A DNA stretch of 41,738 bases from NCBI GenBank assembly GCA_910586095.1, contig CAJUHQ010000014.1, positions 1-41,738 of the forward strand, given 5' to 3'. Numbering within the stretch: the first letter of the stretch is position 1; every line of letters begins with the position of its first letter. The notes below the pieces were generated by a model. The model saw only the letters and a list, made by a program, of their open reading frames with translations. It made no database searches and was not told where the DNA came from. Below, piece by piece: positions 1 through 8,497 of this stretch. Origin of the DNA: an uncultured Lachnospiraceae bacterium (GTDB lineage: Bacteria > Bacillota > Clostridia > Lachnospirales > Lachnospiraceae). The position numbers and the translations under genes were made by a program.

Positions 1-38
1 GTTTTGTTCACACTAATCCATCTTATTTTTCAATCTAC

Positions 39-1205
39 TTACTTGCTAAAAATTTTCCTTTTCTTCTTCTTTTCCTCTCCAGGCTCACTGTTCTCCATAT
101 TTTTAACCGCATCCAACGATCCTCCTGTCTCACGGTCAAATTGACGAAGCAGTTCTTTTGCATCATTGGAAAGTTTATCGGGAACCTGAACTACTAATGT
201 CACATAATGGTCGCCGCGGATATCTTTGTTCCGAAGGGACGGAACTCCCTTTCCGCGTAGTCTTACACGCGTATCTGTCTGGGTTCCTGCCTTTACATCA
301 TATACCACTTTTCCATCAACAGTGTCAATTAGCACTTCACCGCCGAGTGCTGCCACAGCAAAGGATACTGGAACTGTAGAAAAAATATTCATATCCTGTC
401 TCTGGAAAATAGGATGTCTGTCTACTACTACCTCAACTAATAAATCTCCTCTTGGTCCGCCATTGATACCTGGCTCACCCTTATCTCTGATACGCACACT
501 CTGCCCATTGTCAATACCTGCTGGGATCGATACTTGTATTTTCTTTCTGCTTGAGATATATCCACTTCCGTGACAATCTGGACACTTTTCCTTGACTGTC
601 TTGCCGGAACCTCCACAGTCTGGGCACACTTGTGTATTTCTGATAATCCCAAATGGAGTCTTGCTTTGAGTCATAACTTGACCTCGTCCACCACAACGAT
701 GACAAGTCTCTGGCGAAGTACCTGGTTTCGCACCACTACCATTACAGGTTGCACAGGTATCCTTTAAGTTCAAATCCAACTCCTTATCAATGCCAAATAC
801 AGCTTCCTCGAAGGTAATGCGTACACTAGTACGAATATTTGCACCCTTCATTGGGCCATTTCGCGTGGCACTGCTTCTGCCCCCGCCAAAGAAATCGCCA
901 AATATATCACCAAATATGTCAGAGAAATCAGCTCCGCCAAAGTCGAAGCCACCAAAGCCGCCTGCTCCTCCGCCCTCAAATGCAGAGTGTCCAAACTGGT
1001 CATATTGGCGTCTCTTGTCAGGGTCACTTAATACTGCATATGCCTCCGATGCTTCCTTAAATTTCTTCTCAGCCTCGGCATCACCTGGATTCATATCTGG
1101 ATGATATTTCTTAGCAAGCTGTCTATATGCCTTTTTGATGCTGGCATCATCCGCACCACGCTCAACACCTAACACCTCATAATAATCTCTCTTCTGCTCT
1201 GCCAT
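39..1205 (-). CDS. dnaJ: Chaperone protein DnaJ (Hsp40)
   Basis: DnaJ is the cytosolic co-chaperone that delivers unfolded clients to DnaK and stimulates its ATPase. The 388-aa product has all class I parts in order: an N-terminal J domain with the HPD motif in KKYHPDMNPG, a Gly/Phe-rich linker (about residues 65-110), four CxxCxGxG zinc-finger repeats (CATCNGSG, CHRCGGRG, CPDCGGSG, CPDCHGSG; about 145-215) and the C-terminal substrate-binding domains. The tail is Lys-rich. I chose the ATG at 1205 (MAEQKRDYYEVLG) over the upstream in-frame codon at 1247, because the family starts here and AGAGG lies about 8 nt before it. It is the last gene of hrcA-grpE-dnaK-dnaJ, but an unusually long 322-nt structured gap separates it from dnaK. 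Confidence 0.97.
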   Translation of the reverse strand: MAEQKRDYYEVLGVERGADDASIKKAYRQLAKKYHPDMNPGDAEAEKKFKEASEAYAVLSDPDKRRQYDQFGHSAFEGGGAGGFGGFDFGGADFSDIFGDIFGDFFGGGRSSATRNGPMKGANIRTSVRITFEEAVFGIDKELDLNLKDTCATCNGSGAKPGTSPETCHRCGGRGQVMTQSKTPFGIIRNTQVCPDCGGSGKTVKEKCPDCHGSGYISSRKKIQVSIPAGIDNGQSVRIRDKGEPGINGGPRGDLLVEVVVDRHPIFQRQDMNIFSTVPVSFAVAALGGEVLIDTVDGKVVYDVKAGTQTDTRVRLRGKGVPSLRNKDIRGDHYVTLVVQVPDKLSNDAKELLRQFDRETGGSLDAVKNMENSEPGEEKKKKRKIFSK

Positions 1206-1527
1206 CTCCACTTTCCTCTCGTCTATAATCAAGTAGGTGACGTCCAACCACCTTGCCTTTTGCCACAGTTCAACCTAAGCTACTCTACACTACACTATAC
1301 AAACTTGCTTTGCCATACCTTGCAAAATCCTACGCTCAACTGTAACTACATTTTCCATGTTCATATCTGTAATAATTCAGCCATGCCCATTCATGTCAGG
1401 CTTACGCCCTATAGAATCGATTGTGCATGGCTGAAGAAACTATTACCCCTGTTTTTCACAATTCTAAGGCAGTGTACAAACTGCCTTAGAACCACGCTTC
1501 ATATTTTATGAAAAAGGTCACGGCAAA
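1206..1527 (-). other. dnaK-dnaJ intergenic region with two large stem-loops
   Basis: This 322-nt gap inside the heat-shock operon has no convincing gene. It holds two strong inverted repeats. The first is TTCTAAGGCAG/CTGCCTTAGAA (1462-1472 with 1481-1491; 11 bp, 8-nt loop). The second is TTCAGCCATGC/GCATGGCTGAA (1376-1386 with 1425-1435), extended by GTAATA/TATTAC (1369-1374 with 1441-1446). Neither is followed by a T-run on the minus strand, so they are not classical terminators. They may process or attenuate the dnaK-dnaJ message, or be a dispersed repeat. Confidence 0.7.
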
Positions 1528-3402
1528 TTAGACTTCTCTGTAGTCTCCATCTACAACATCATCTGCTGCACCTGCATCACTAGTCTGCTGTGCTGCGCCG
1601 CCCATATTACTCATATCAGGGCCTGCACCTGCTGCGCCTTGCATATTCTCATACATCTTTGTAAAGAGATTCTGTGCCTTTGACATCAATGCTTCCTGCT
1701 TTGTCTTCAGTTCACCTACCTGGCTTTCTGTCAGCTCGGTATCCTTTGTGCTCTCTAAGAATGATTTGAGATCATTTAGATCTGCCTCTAAGGATGCTTT
1801 TTCTGATGCATCAATCTTGTCTCCTACTTCATTCAATGCTTTCTCTGTCTGGAATACAAAGGAATCTGCATCGTTTCGCGCATCAATTGCCTCCTTGCGC
1901 TTTCTGTCTTGTGCCTCATACTCTGCCGCTTCCTTCACAGCCTTCTCAATATCCTCATTGGACATATTAGAACCCGCTGTAATGGTGATATGCTGCTCCT
2001 TACCTGTTCCTAAATCCTTTGCTGATACATTAACAATACCATTTGCATCAATATCAAATGTTACCTCGATCTGAGGAACACCGCGTCTTGCAGGAGGAAT
2101 TCCATCTAATCTAAACTGTCCTAGTGATTTGTTGTCTTTTGCAAACTGTCTCTCGCCCTGCACAACATTGATGTCTACTGCTGTCTGGTTATCTGCTGCT
2201 GTTGAGAAAATCTGACTCTTCTTTGTTGGAATAGTAGTATTTCTCTCAATCAATTTGGTTGCAACACCACCCATTGTCTCAATAGAAAGTGAAAGTGGGG
2301 TAACATCGAGCAACAAGATCTCGCCAGCGCCTGCATCTCCTGCAAGCTTACCACCTTGAATAGATGCACCGATTGCCACGCACTCATCTGGATTCAAAGA
2401 CTTGCTAGGCTCCTTACCTGTAAGCTGGCGCACCTTATCCTGTACAGCGGGGATACGTGTAGATCCTCCTACCAACAATACTTGACCAATCTCTGAAGCT
2501 GTCAATCCCGCATCGCGCAGCGCATTTTGTACTGGCACTGCTGTGCGCTCTACCAAGTCGTTGGTCAGCTCATCAAATTTCGCACGTGTCAAATTCATAT
2601 CAAAATGCTTAGGTCCTTCAGCCGTAGCTGTGATAAACGGAAGATTAATATTGGTGGTTGTCGCAGAAGAAAGCTCCTTCTTTGCCTTCTCAGCAGCCTC
2701 TTTGAGTCTCTGCATAGCCATTTTATCATTAGAAAGATCAATGCCCTCTTGTTTTCTAAACTCGTCGATCATCCACTGAATCAGTTTATTGTCAAAGTCG
2801 TCACCGCCTAGATGTGTGTCGCCGTTTGTTGCCAAAACTGCGATAACGCCATCACCAATTTCAATGATTGATACGTCAAAAGTACCACCACCTAAGTCAT
2901 ACACCAAAATTTTCTGTTCTTTTTCATTGTCAAGACCATATGCTAAAGCTGCTGCTGTAGGCTCATTGATAATACGTCTTACCTCAAGCCCTGCAATCTT
3001 TCCTGCATCCTTAGTAGCCTGACGCTGTGCATCATTAAAATATGCTGGCACCGTAATAACTGCCTCTGTAACCTTCTCACCTAAATAGCTCTCTGCATCC
3101 GCCTTTAATTTCTGCAAAATCATTGCGGAAATCTGCTGTGGTGAGTACTTTTTCTCATCGATTGTACGGCCGTTGTCTGTACCCATATCTCTTTTGATTG
3201 AAGCAATGGTCTTCTCTGCGTTCGTCACTGCCTGACGTTTAGCAGGCTCTCCAACGAGTCTCTCTCCTGTCTTTGTGAACGCCACCACGGAAGGTGTCGT
3301 CCTTGCGCCCTCTGTATTTGCAATAACGGTAGGTTTTCCACCTTCCATAACTGCCACGCAGCTATTTGTTGTACCTAAGTCAATACCAATAATCTTTGCC
3401 AT
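1528..3402 (-). CDS. dnaK: Molecular chaperone DnaK (Hsp70)
   Basis: DnaK is the ATP-driven Hsp70 chaperone of the cytosol. The 624-aa product starts with the Hsp70 signature IIGIDLGTTNSCVAVMEGG, keeps the nucleotide-binding-domain motifs VYDLGGGTFDVSI and VLLVGGSTRIPAVQ (about residues 165-345), and then the linker and peptide-binding domain (LLLDVTPLSLSIETMGG). The C-terminal lid ends in a Gly/Ala/Met-rich tail with the final DGDYREV. Its length is normal for a Gram-positive DnaK. An AGGAGG-type site (plus-strand tcctcct at about 3411) lies just upstream of the ATG. It follows grpE in the CIRCE-controlled operon and works with GrpE (nucleotide exchange) and DnaJ. Confidence 0.98.
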   Translation of the reverse strand: MAKIIGIDLGTTNSCVAVMEGGKPTVIANTEGARTTPSVVAFTKTGERLVGEPAKRQAVTNAEKTIASIKRDMGTDNGRTIDEKKYSPQQISAMILQKLKADAESYLGEKVTEAVITVPAYFNDAQRQATKDAGKIAGLEVRRIINEPTAAALAYGLDNEKEQKILVYDLGGGTFDVSIIEIGDGVIAVLATNGDTHLGGDDFDNKLIQWMIDEFRKQEGIDLSNDKMAMQRLKEAAEKAKKELSSATTTNINLPFITATAEGPKHFDMNLTRAKFDELTNDLVERTAVPVQNALRDAGLTASEIGQVLLVGGSTRIPAVQDKVRQLTGKEPSKSLNPDECVAIGASIQGGKLAGDAGAGEILLLDVTPLSLSIETMGGVATKLIERNTTIPTKKSQIFSTAADNQTAVDINVVQGERQFAKDNKSLGQFRLDGIPPARRGVPQIEVTFDIDANGIVNVSAKDLGTGKEQHITITAGSNMSNEDIEKAVKEAAEYEAQDRKRKEAIDARNDADSFVFQTEKALNEVGDKIDASEKASLEADLNDLKSFLESTKDTELTESQVGELKTKQEALMSKAQNLFTKMYENMQGAAGAGPDMSNMGGAAQQTSDAGAADDVVDGDYREV

Positions 3403-3485
3403 GATTTTTTCCTCCTACTAATTTCAAATCATCATTTACCAATCTATTTGTTATGTCTATCTATATTCATTATATAGGATTAGAC

Positions 3486-4166
3486 TTATTCCACTACTGC
3501 TACCATACTGTGTCGCACTACATTCTCGCGGTACATGTATCCTTTTTGAAGTTCTTGAGCGATAATACCTGATTCGTATTCTTCACTCTGAACCTGCATC
3601 ACTGCATTGTGCAGTTCTGGGTTAAACTCACAGCCAATCGCCTCAATCGGTTTGACTTCAATCTTTTCAAGTTCTGTGATTAGCTGCTTATATATCATAT
3701 TCATCCCCTCTGCAAAGGGTTGTTTGCGCTCTTCCTCGGTAAGTGCCGCAAGACCTCTCTCAAAATTGTCCACAACAGGCAAGATTTTCTCTATAACACT
3801 CTTTGCACCTGTCTCAAACATAGCCGCTTTTTCCTTTTCAGAACGCTTTCTAAAGTTGTCAAACTCCGCCATCTGGCGTTTCACTCGATCCTCGAGTTCA
3901 TCCACTCTCTCCTGAAGCTTATTGGGCTTCTCTTTTTTATCCTTACCCAAAAAGGATTTCTTTTTCTCTTTTTTGTCAGTAGATTCGCTACCTCCATCAC
4001 TTTCTTCCTTGGAAGTCTCTGCCTCTGACGAAACATTGTCATTGGGACTATCCTGTTTTGTAGGATCAGCCTCCGTGTCTGTGGGCTCCATATCCGCCGC
4101 CTTCTTACTTTCTACACTCTGTTCATCCAATTCTTTTTCTTCCACTATCACTCGTTTCCTTTCCAT
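3486..4166 (-). CDS. grpE: Nucleotide exchange factor GrpE
   Basis: GrpE dimerises and releases ADP from DnaK. In the 226-aa product the first 80 or so residues are a highly acidic and lysine-rich, probably disordered extension. The family core follows: a long coiled coil (KLQERVDELEDRVKRQMAEFDNFRKRSEKEK) and the beta-wing domain with the hallmark end GYMYRENVVRHSMVAVVE. The N-terminal extension is longer than in Escherichia coli GrpE but is common in Clostridia. The spacing to hrcA (88 nt) and dnaK (83 nt) fits one operon. Confidence 0.96.
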   Translation of the reverse strand: MERKRVIVEEKELDEQSVESKKAADMEPTDTEADPTKQDSPNDNVSSEAETSKEESDGGSESTDKKEKKKSFLGKDKKEKPNKLQERVDELEDRVKRQMAEFDNFRKRSEKEKAAMFETGAKSVIEKILPVVDNFERGLAALTEEERKQPFAEGMNMIYKQLITELEKIEVKPIEAIGCEFNPELHNAVMQVQSEEYESGIIAQELQKGYMYRENVVRHSMVAVVE

Positions 4167-4254
4167 TTATAAACATAAACGCCCTTTTGCTCTGCACCTA
4201 ATCACAGAACACAAGCTACTACGATCTCTCTACAAAATGTATCTGTCGAACCCA

Positions 4255-5322
4255 CTACCTTTGCATATTGTCATCCTCTTTTTTGTAGATGGTATCTAAC
4301 TGGCTCTTTACTGTCTTGAGTGTTCGGATCACTTTGTCATAATCCATGCGTCGTGGTCCGATAATCCCAATGGTGCCTTTCATACCCTCTTCCAACTCAT
4401 AGGTAGCCGTTACAACACTGCAATCTTTCATGGTTTTTACAGGTGTTTCATTGCCTATATACACTTGAATACCAGTGCCTGTCTCGTCTGTGAGTGTCTC
4501 CTGTACCAATTCACTCAAAAGCTGTTTTTCTTCAAATGTATTGATTAACTCACTGGCCCTCTGATTGTCTGAAAGTTCTGGATATCGGAAAATATTGTTA
4601 GCTCCGCTTGTATAAATCTCAATACTTTCATCATCGCGAACTCCCTGTGCCACCGCATCCATAACATCTGCTATAATGTCTGCGTGAGTACCTGCCTGTT
4701 GTTTTAGTTTTGCTATCATTGCAAGATTAATTTCCTCTGCGGAAAGCCCGTTTAAATTTGTGTTTAGCAAAATATTGAGTTTTAGGAGCGTCTCGTCATC
4801 TAATGCCTCTGCAACTGTAATCATATTGTTTTTGATGACATTGCCCTCCACTACAATGGTTGTGAGCAGTTGTCTTTGATCGACTCTGGACAGTTGTATA
4901 AATTTCAGTCTATTTCCCTTTACCTGTGGAACCGAAATCATAGTGGCATAATTTGTATTTGCAGCGAGCATCTTTGCCATCTGTTTAAGAACTGATTCCA
5001 TTTTGTCCTCACGCTCAAGAAGAATTCTTTGCATTTCTTTGACTTCCTGCGTTGCCTGATTGAGTTGTTCCTCCTTCTCAAGCATCATCTGATCCACATA
5101 TAGACGATAGCCCTTATCCGACGGAATACGGCCTGCCGAGGTATGTGGCTGCAAAATATAGCCTAACTCTTCAAGGTCTGACATTTCATTTCGGATCGTG
5201 GCAGAACTTAGGTTCAGATCGGTGTACTTGGAAATTGTTCTGCTTCCTACCGGTTCTCCGGTCTCCAAATAGTTTTGGATAATCGCCTGCAAAATCTTTC
5301 GCTTCCGCTCGTCTAACTCCAA
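4255..5322 (-). CDS. hrcA: Heat-inducible transcription repressor HrcA
   Basis: HrcA represses class I heat-shock operons by binding CIRCE, and is itself stabilised by GroEL. The 355-aa protein has an N-terminal winged helix (residues about 1-75, including SRTISKYTDLNLSSATIRNE) followed by the GAF-like HrcA domain with the conserved LGYILQPHTSAGRIPSDKGYR. Its length is typical. It appears to start at a TTG codon (MELDERKRKIL), preceded by AGGGGGGAG about 7 nt upstream. It is the first gene of the operon and lies immediately downstream of a perfect CIRCE, so it should autorepress. Confidence 0.97.
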   Translation of the reverse strand: MELDERKRKILQAIIQNYLETGEPVGSRTISKYTDLNLSSATIRNEMSDLEELGYILQPHTSAGRIPSDKGYRLYVDQMMLEKEEQLNQATQEVKEMQRILLEREDKMESVLKQMAKMLAANTNYATMISVPQVKGNRLKFIQLSRVDQRQLLTTIVVEGNVIKNNMITVAEALDDETLLKLNILLNTNLNGLSAEEINLAMIAKLKQQAGTHADIIADVMDAVAQGVRDDESIEIYTSGANNIFRYPELSDNQRASELINTFEEKQLLSELVQETLTDETGTGIQVYIGNETPVKTMKDCSVVTATYELEEGMKGTIGIIGPRRMDYDKVIRTLKTVKSQLDTIYKKEDDNMQR

Positions 5323-5371
5323 CCTGCCGCTCCCCCCTTCTTATCGCATGCAGTCCATTGTGTTTTTATTA

Positions 5372-5398
5372 TTAGCACTCATTTTAATGGAGTGCTAA
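5372..5398 (-). promoter_or_regulatory. CIRCE operator
   Basis: This is a perfect TTAGCACTC-N9-GAGTGCTAA inverted repeat (5372-5380 and 5390-5398), identical to the CIRCE consensus bound by HrcA. It lies 50 nt upstream of hrcA, in the 5' region of the operon. A candidate -35 box TTGACA (minus strand, 5441-5436) is further upstream; the -10 box is not clear. Confidence 0.97.
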
Positions 5399-5477
5399 TA
5401 TTTACATATACTAACTTACTACTTTCAGTTTTTATTGTCAACAATCTTTTTCTATTTATTTATTAAGAAATTATAAA

Positions 5478-5501
5478 ACGAGCAGGTTTTACCCTACTCG
5501 T
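5478..5501 (-). terminator. Rho-independent terminator after the cupin gene
   Basis: On the minus strand ACGAGTAGG-gtaaaa-CCTGCTCGT (one wobble pair) is followed by TTTATAATTT. It lies 44 nt past the cupin stop and separates that gene from the hrcA promoter region. Confidence 0.8.
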
Positions 5502-5544
5502 CTTATACTAACTTTATGATGTTGCTTCGCAAAATCTCTAATTA

Positions 5545-5886
5545 TTATACAAATTCCTCTCGCATGGGATTGAAAATATCTAGTAAAATTCCTGCTTTTA
5601 AGCAGACACAACCATGCTCTACAGAATTGCGCTTTAACAGGACATCGCCAGGATTGACAATCTTCTTTACGCCGTCCACTGTAAATTCAAACTGCCCTGA
5701 CACCACATACGTAATCTGTGTGTGCGGATGGCTGTGCAGTGCGCCAACCGCACCTTCCTCAAAATAATTCTCCACACACATCATCTCATCTGCGTACGCC
5801 ATAATTTTGCGCTTTACACCCTCTGCGCACGCTTCAGAATCGATCTGGTCATTAAAATTCCACACTGCATTTTTGACTGTTTTCAT
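5545..5886 (-). CDS. Small single-domain cupin protein (KdgF-like)
   Basis: This 113-aa protein is a single cupin barrel. Motif 1 is GALHSHPHTQITYVVSGQFEF and motif 2 is PGDVLLKRNSVEHGCV, giving metal-ligand candidates H-x-H-P-H and the motif-2 His. The pattern resembles KdgF, which opens 4,5-unsaturated uronates in pectin or alginate breakdown, but many small cupins look alike, so the substrate is uncertain. The start at MKTVKNAVWNF is chosen because TGAGGA lies 4 nt before it; the reading frame stays open upstream only through the leader. It follows the DUF5107/TPR gene and shares a nearly identical 26-nt start region with it. A terminator lies downstream. Confidence 0.85.
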   Translation of the reverse strand: MKTVKNAVWNFNDQIDSEACAEGVKRKIMAYADEMMCVENYFEEGAVGALHSHPHTQITYVVSGQFEFTVDGVKKIVNPGDVLLKRNSVEHGCVCLKAGILLDIFNPMREEFV

Positions 5887-5959
5887 ATTTTCCTCATTTC
5901 TGCGCTGCTTTTTGGTCCTCTCAAGTTTGTGATTGCAGCGCAGACACAAACTCAAGGAC
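5884..5959 (-). promoter_or_regulatory. Predicted H-type pseudoknot leader of the cupin gene
   Basis: In the mRNA, helix 1 is GTCCT/AGGAC (5959-5955 with 5919-5915) plus AGTTTGTG/CACAAACT (5952-5945 with 5931-5924). Its loop contains TCTGCGCTGC (5944-5935), a perfect 10-nt complement of GCAGCGCAGA (5908-5899). The second helix would end 2 nt before the TGAGGA Shine-Dalgarno (5896-5891). The interleaved pairing is that of an H-type pseudoknot and could control ribosome access. It matches no riboswitch class I know. Confidence 0.5.
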
Positions 5960-6014
5960 AAAAGATAAAAAATATTAAACTACCCAAAATACTATTTTTT
6001 CTCTCTGTCAATGA

Positions 6015-6650
6015 CTATGCTTTAAAATTATACTTATATGGTATCTGTGTCTTCTCTCCATACAAGTTTTGATACAACTGACTCCATAATTGTGCGATAG
6101 AATCTTCTCCTTCGCGTATATCCTCCATTTCCAAACCACCATTTTGCTCTAGCAGTTCATATGCCTTTTTGTCTTTTCCTAGATGATGGAGTGCTCTAAT
6201 ATAATAAAATCGTATCCTAGAAATCTCCTTCTTCTCTACATCCATACTTTCATAAAACTCACAGAGTGCCTGATTAGCCCCACACAAAGACAAAATCTTA
6301 AATCCTTCTTTTAGATAAGAATGATCTGATTGTCGCATCTTTATCCCTTTTACAATGTATTTGGATGCAAGCTCGGTTTTATTTTGCATCAGGCAGACAC
6401 AACTTAATGCGTGAAAAGCCCATGCATTTTTTGCGAGAGAAAGTGATTTTTCCAGTTCCTTTTTTGCCTTTTTGTATCTTCCTTCTATATAATAGACAAG
6501 TCCCATGTGATAATGCGCATACCAGTTTTTACTGTTTTCTTTTTTTAGGCTTTCTTTTAAAAATGCTGCGTTTGTCTCATCTATCAAAAACTCATCAGGT
6601 CTTTTAGATGGTTCTGGACAATGCAGTACAGATGTATCAAAAAACTTTTT
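6015..6650 (-). pseudogene. TPR C-terminal half of the split DUF5107 gene
   Basis: The reading frame runs open from directly after the TAG at 6651-6653 to the TAG at 6015, and it is the same frame as the DUF5107 gene. The junction peptide KKFFDTSVLH...SKRPDEFLIDETNAAF reads like real coding sequence. Tetratricopeptide-like helices follow (NWYAHYHMGLVYYIEGRYKKAKKELEKSLSLAKNA, 190 aa from the first possible TTG at 6587). In the known family, DUF5107 is normally followed by TPRs in one polypeptide. No Shine-Dalgarno is seen near the TTG. I therefore read this as the downstream piece of one gene broken by a nonsense codon; a separate small TPR protein is less likely. Confidence 0.7.
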
Positions 6651-7940
6651 CTATTTCTCCAAAGATGCTTCTTTTATCACAAATTTTAAGTGCTCTGTCA
6701 TTTTTCCTTGTTTTTTCAAGGCTCCATAACCGCTTCCTGCAAAGACTATTTTAGCTTCCCTGTGTGCTATATTTTTTGTATCGAACAATGTTTGCTCCAT
6801 ATCTTTCCATATATTGTCAATGTGCAATTCTGTTATAAAACTTCTGTAACGCTCTGCGTGATCTTGACTGCATATTTCCTGTGAAATCTGAATAGCTCCA
6901 TATCGCTCCATCCATTCCCATGCCGTATGTGGCGCCATTGGAATACATCCATATTGTGTTTTTCCAAGTCCTGCCTGTATCTCGATATACCTTCCTGCCT
7001 TATCTGTCAGAAATTCTTGCCAGTGATTTGAGGCATCACTGCTTCCCCATGAAAATAATTTGCGGCTCTTTAGTCTTGCAGTAGAAATATGCAACAATCC
7101 ATAGCCTGTTTGATCTATATTTGCAATATATTTCGGCCTTTTCTCTGGTATATCAAAAAAATAATCTGTTGATTTGTATATCTTTTTATAATCTGTAATA
7201 TCAATGTCATTTACAACGGGCAATGATACCTTTGCCACAGCCTTGTCCACATATGTAAATGCTTTATCCGCAGGAACAATGATTCTTCCACCATCATATT
7301 CCTCCACTGCAATATTGCTCCACCAGTACATAGGTAGCACTTCATTACTCTCATTTGTAATGCGCATCCTACAATTTAAAAAGGTGCTGTCTGCATCCAG
7401 CCAAAAATCCATCTGATAGCAAACCCCTCGGATTCTTTCATATTCATACATGCGAAGTACAGGAATCCCATCTTCCAGTTCTGTCTGTGCTGTATACAAA
7501 GGTTCTGTGGTAAGAGGTGTGTGTCCAATAATCCCTATATTCCATTCCACACCGCCAGAAAACCACGCATTTCGCACTGCCAGATTAGAAAATCGAAGCA
7601 CATCATTGGTATAGAGCAGATTCCTACCCGCGCTTTTATCCCACAATTGCCAAAGCCTTCCTCCATACTCTGGCAAGAATACTGCTTTCAAATAATCATT
7701 TTCCAATATGGCTGTCTGTATTTCTTTTTCGCAGAGCCGACGCATATAACCATTATATTGTCTGTAGGGATAGACATTTGACCTGCGCCCATAGCCCTCG
7801 TATATCTCATCGTCCTCCTCTAAATAAAATTCCAGACGATTCTGCAAAATCTTCTCTCCAATCAAATCGGGAATACTACTTTGCTCTCCGAGATCGGCCG
7901 CTCTTATTTTCATCTTCTCAAATCTAAGTTCTGGCAACAT
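6651..7940 (-). CDS. DUF5107-domain protein, prematurely ended by TAG
   Basis: This 429-aa protein resembles the DUF5107 family: beta-sandwich proteins of sugar-use loci, related in fold to galactose-mutarotase/GH supersandwich domains. Typical stretches are LENDYLKAVFLPEYGGRLWQLWDK, NAWFSGGVEWNIG and MYWWSNIAVEE. Family members normally continue into TPRs, and the same frame does so here after one TAG (6651-6653). The product is cytosolic, with no signal peptide. The ATG at 7940 has GAGGA 5 nt upstream, and 26 nt of the start region match that of the cupin gene with one mismatch. It is divergent from the ArsR-type regulator. Its activity is unknown. Confidence 0.8.
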   Translation of the reverse strand: MLPELRFEKMKIRAADLGEQSSIPDLIGEKILQNRLEFYLEEDDEIYEGYGRRSNVYPYRQYNGYMRRLCEKEIQTAILENDYLKAVFLPEYGGRLWQLWDKSAGRNLLYTNDVLRFSNLAVRNAWFSGGVEWNIGIIGHTPLTTEPLYTAQTELEDGIPVLRMYEYERIRGVCYQMDFWLDADSTFLNCRMRITNESNEVLPMYWWSNIAVEEYDGGRIIVPADKAFTYVDKAVAKVSLPVVNDIDITDYKKIYKSTDYFFDIPEKRPKYIANIDQTGYGLLHISTARLKSRKLFSWGSSDASNHWQEFLTDKAGRYIEIQAGLGKTQYGCIPMAPHTAWEWMERYGAIQISQEICSQDHAERYRSFITELHIDNIWKDMEQTLFDTKNIAHREAKIVFAGSGYGALKKQGKMTEHLKFVIKEASLEK

Positions 7941-7963
7941 ATTTTCCTCATTTCTGCGCCGCT
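7938..7963 (-). repeat. Start-region repeat shared with the cupin leader
   Basis: The 26 nt ending in the ATG of the DUF5107 gene match 5884-5909 at the cupin gene with one substitution. Similarity continues more weakly upstream (TCTTTT-T-CCT, TTTGT, CAACTT and CAAAA blocks). Here TGCGC/GCGCA (7971-7967 with 7959-7955) can form a small hairpin next to the Shine-Dalgarno in place of the pseudoknot. Confidence 0.7.
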
Positions 7964-8497
7964 TTTGCGCATTTAAGTTGGTTTATACAAATTAGGAATA
8001 AAAGATCAAAACATCTTTTTATTTTTTGCTTCTTTGTCTTATCACAGACTTCCAAATCCAGTTTGTACTTATAGTTCTATATCTATAAGAGCGTTTCCAA
8101 AAAATGATCTCTCGTACAAATCCACAAATATCCTTTATATATGCCAATTTATGGACTTTAAATTTTCTCCTATTATATCTTATAAAGACGTTCTTCGCAA
8201 CTTCTATTTCATATTTATAGTTACACTTCTTGTTCATATTCCTTTTTCATTTTTGTGCATGTCCCATTATTTTAGTATAGTAAGCGTTCCTACATATTAT
8301 TTAGTTTTTCTTGACTTTCATTTTAGTTATCACTATACTAAAATGAAAATGGGGAGTGGATTTTTCTCTCTAACTTATACGCGATCTATGCACCATTTTA
8401 GCAACATTTTTGCTTTAAATCTACTATGAAAGTCTTCGACTTTCATAGTATGGATGTCCATGCGGCCCGCCACATGGCAGGCTGTGCATGATGGAAG
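7964..8497. other. AT-rich divergent intergenic region with inverted repeats
   Basis: This long gap lies between the DUF5107 gene and the regulator. An open frame at 8034-8429 has no ribosome site and an implausible Phe/Tyr/Ser/His-rich composition. Inverted repeats: CCCATTATTTTAGTATAGT at 8263-8281 with the imperfect partner 8332-8354; TTTCATTTTAG/CTAAAATGAAA (8316-8326 with 8338-8348); a perfect 13-bp hairpin TACTATGAAAGTC-TTC-GACTTTCATAGTA (8422-8450); and a GC-rich CATGC...GCATG hairpin (8459-8490). Confidence 0.6.

Noticed and set aside
6651..6653. The TAG as a pyrrolysine codon
   Set aside because: Pyrrolysine use is not expected here, and no downstream insertion element or suppressor tRNA is seen; nonsense mutation or sequencing error is simpler.
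8034..8429. 131-aa open frame in the AT-rich divergent region
   Set aside because: No ribosome site, Phe/Tyr/His-rich composition and overlap with inverted repeats; not a likely gene.
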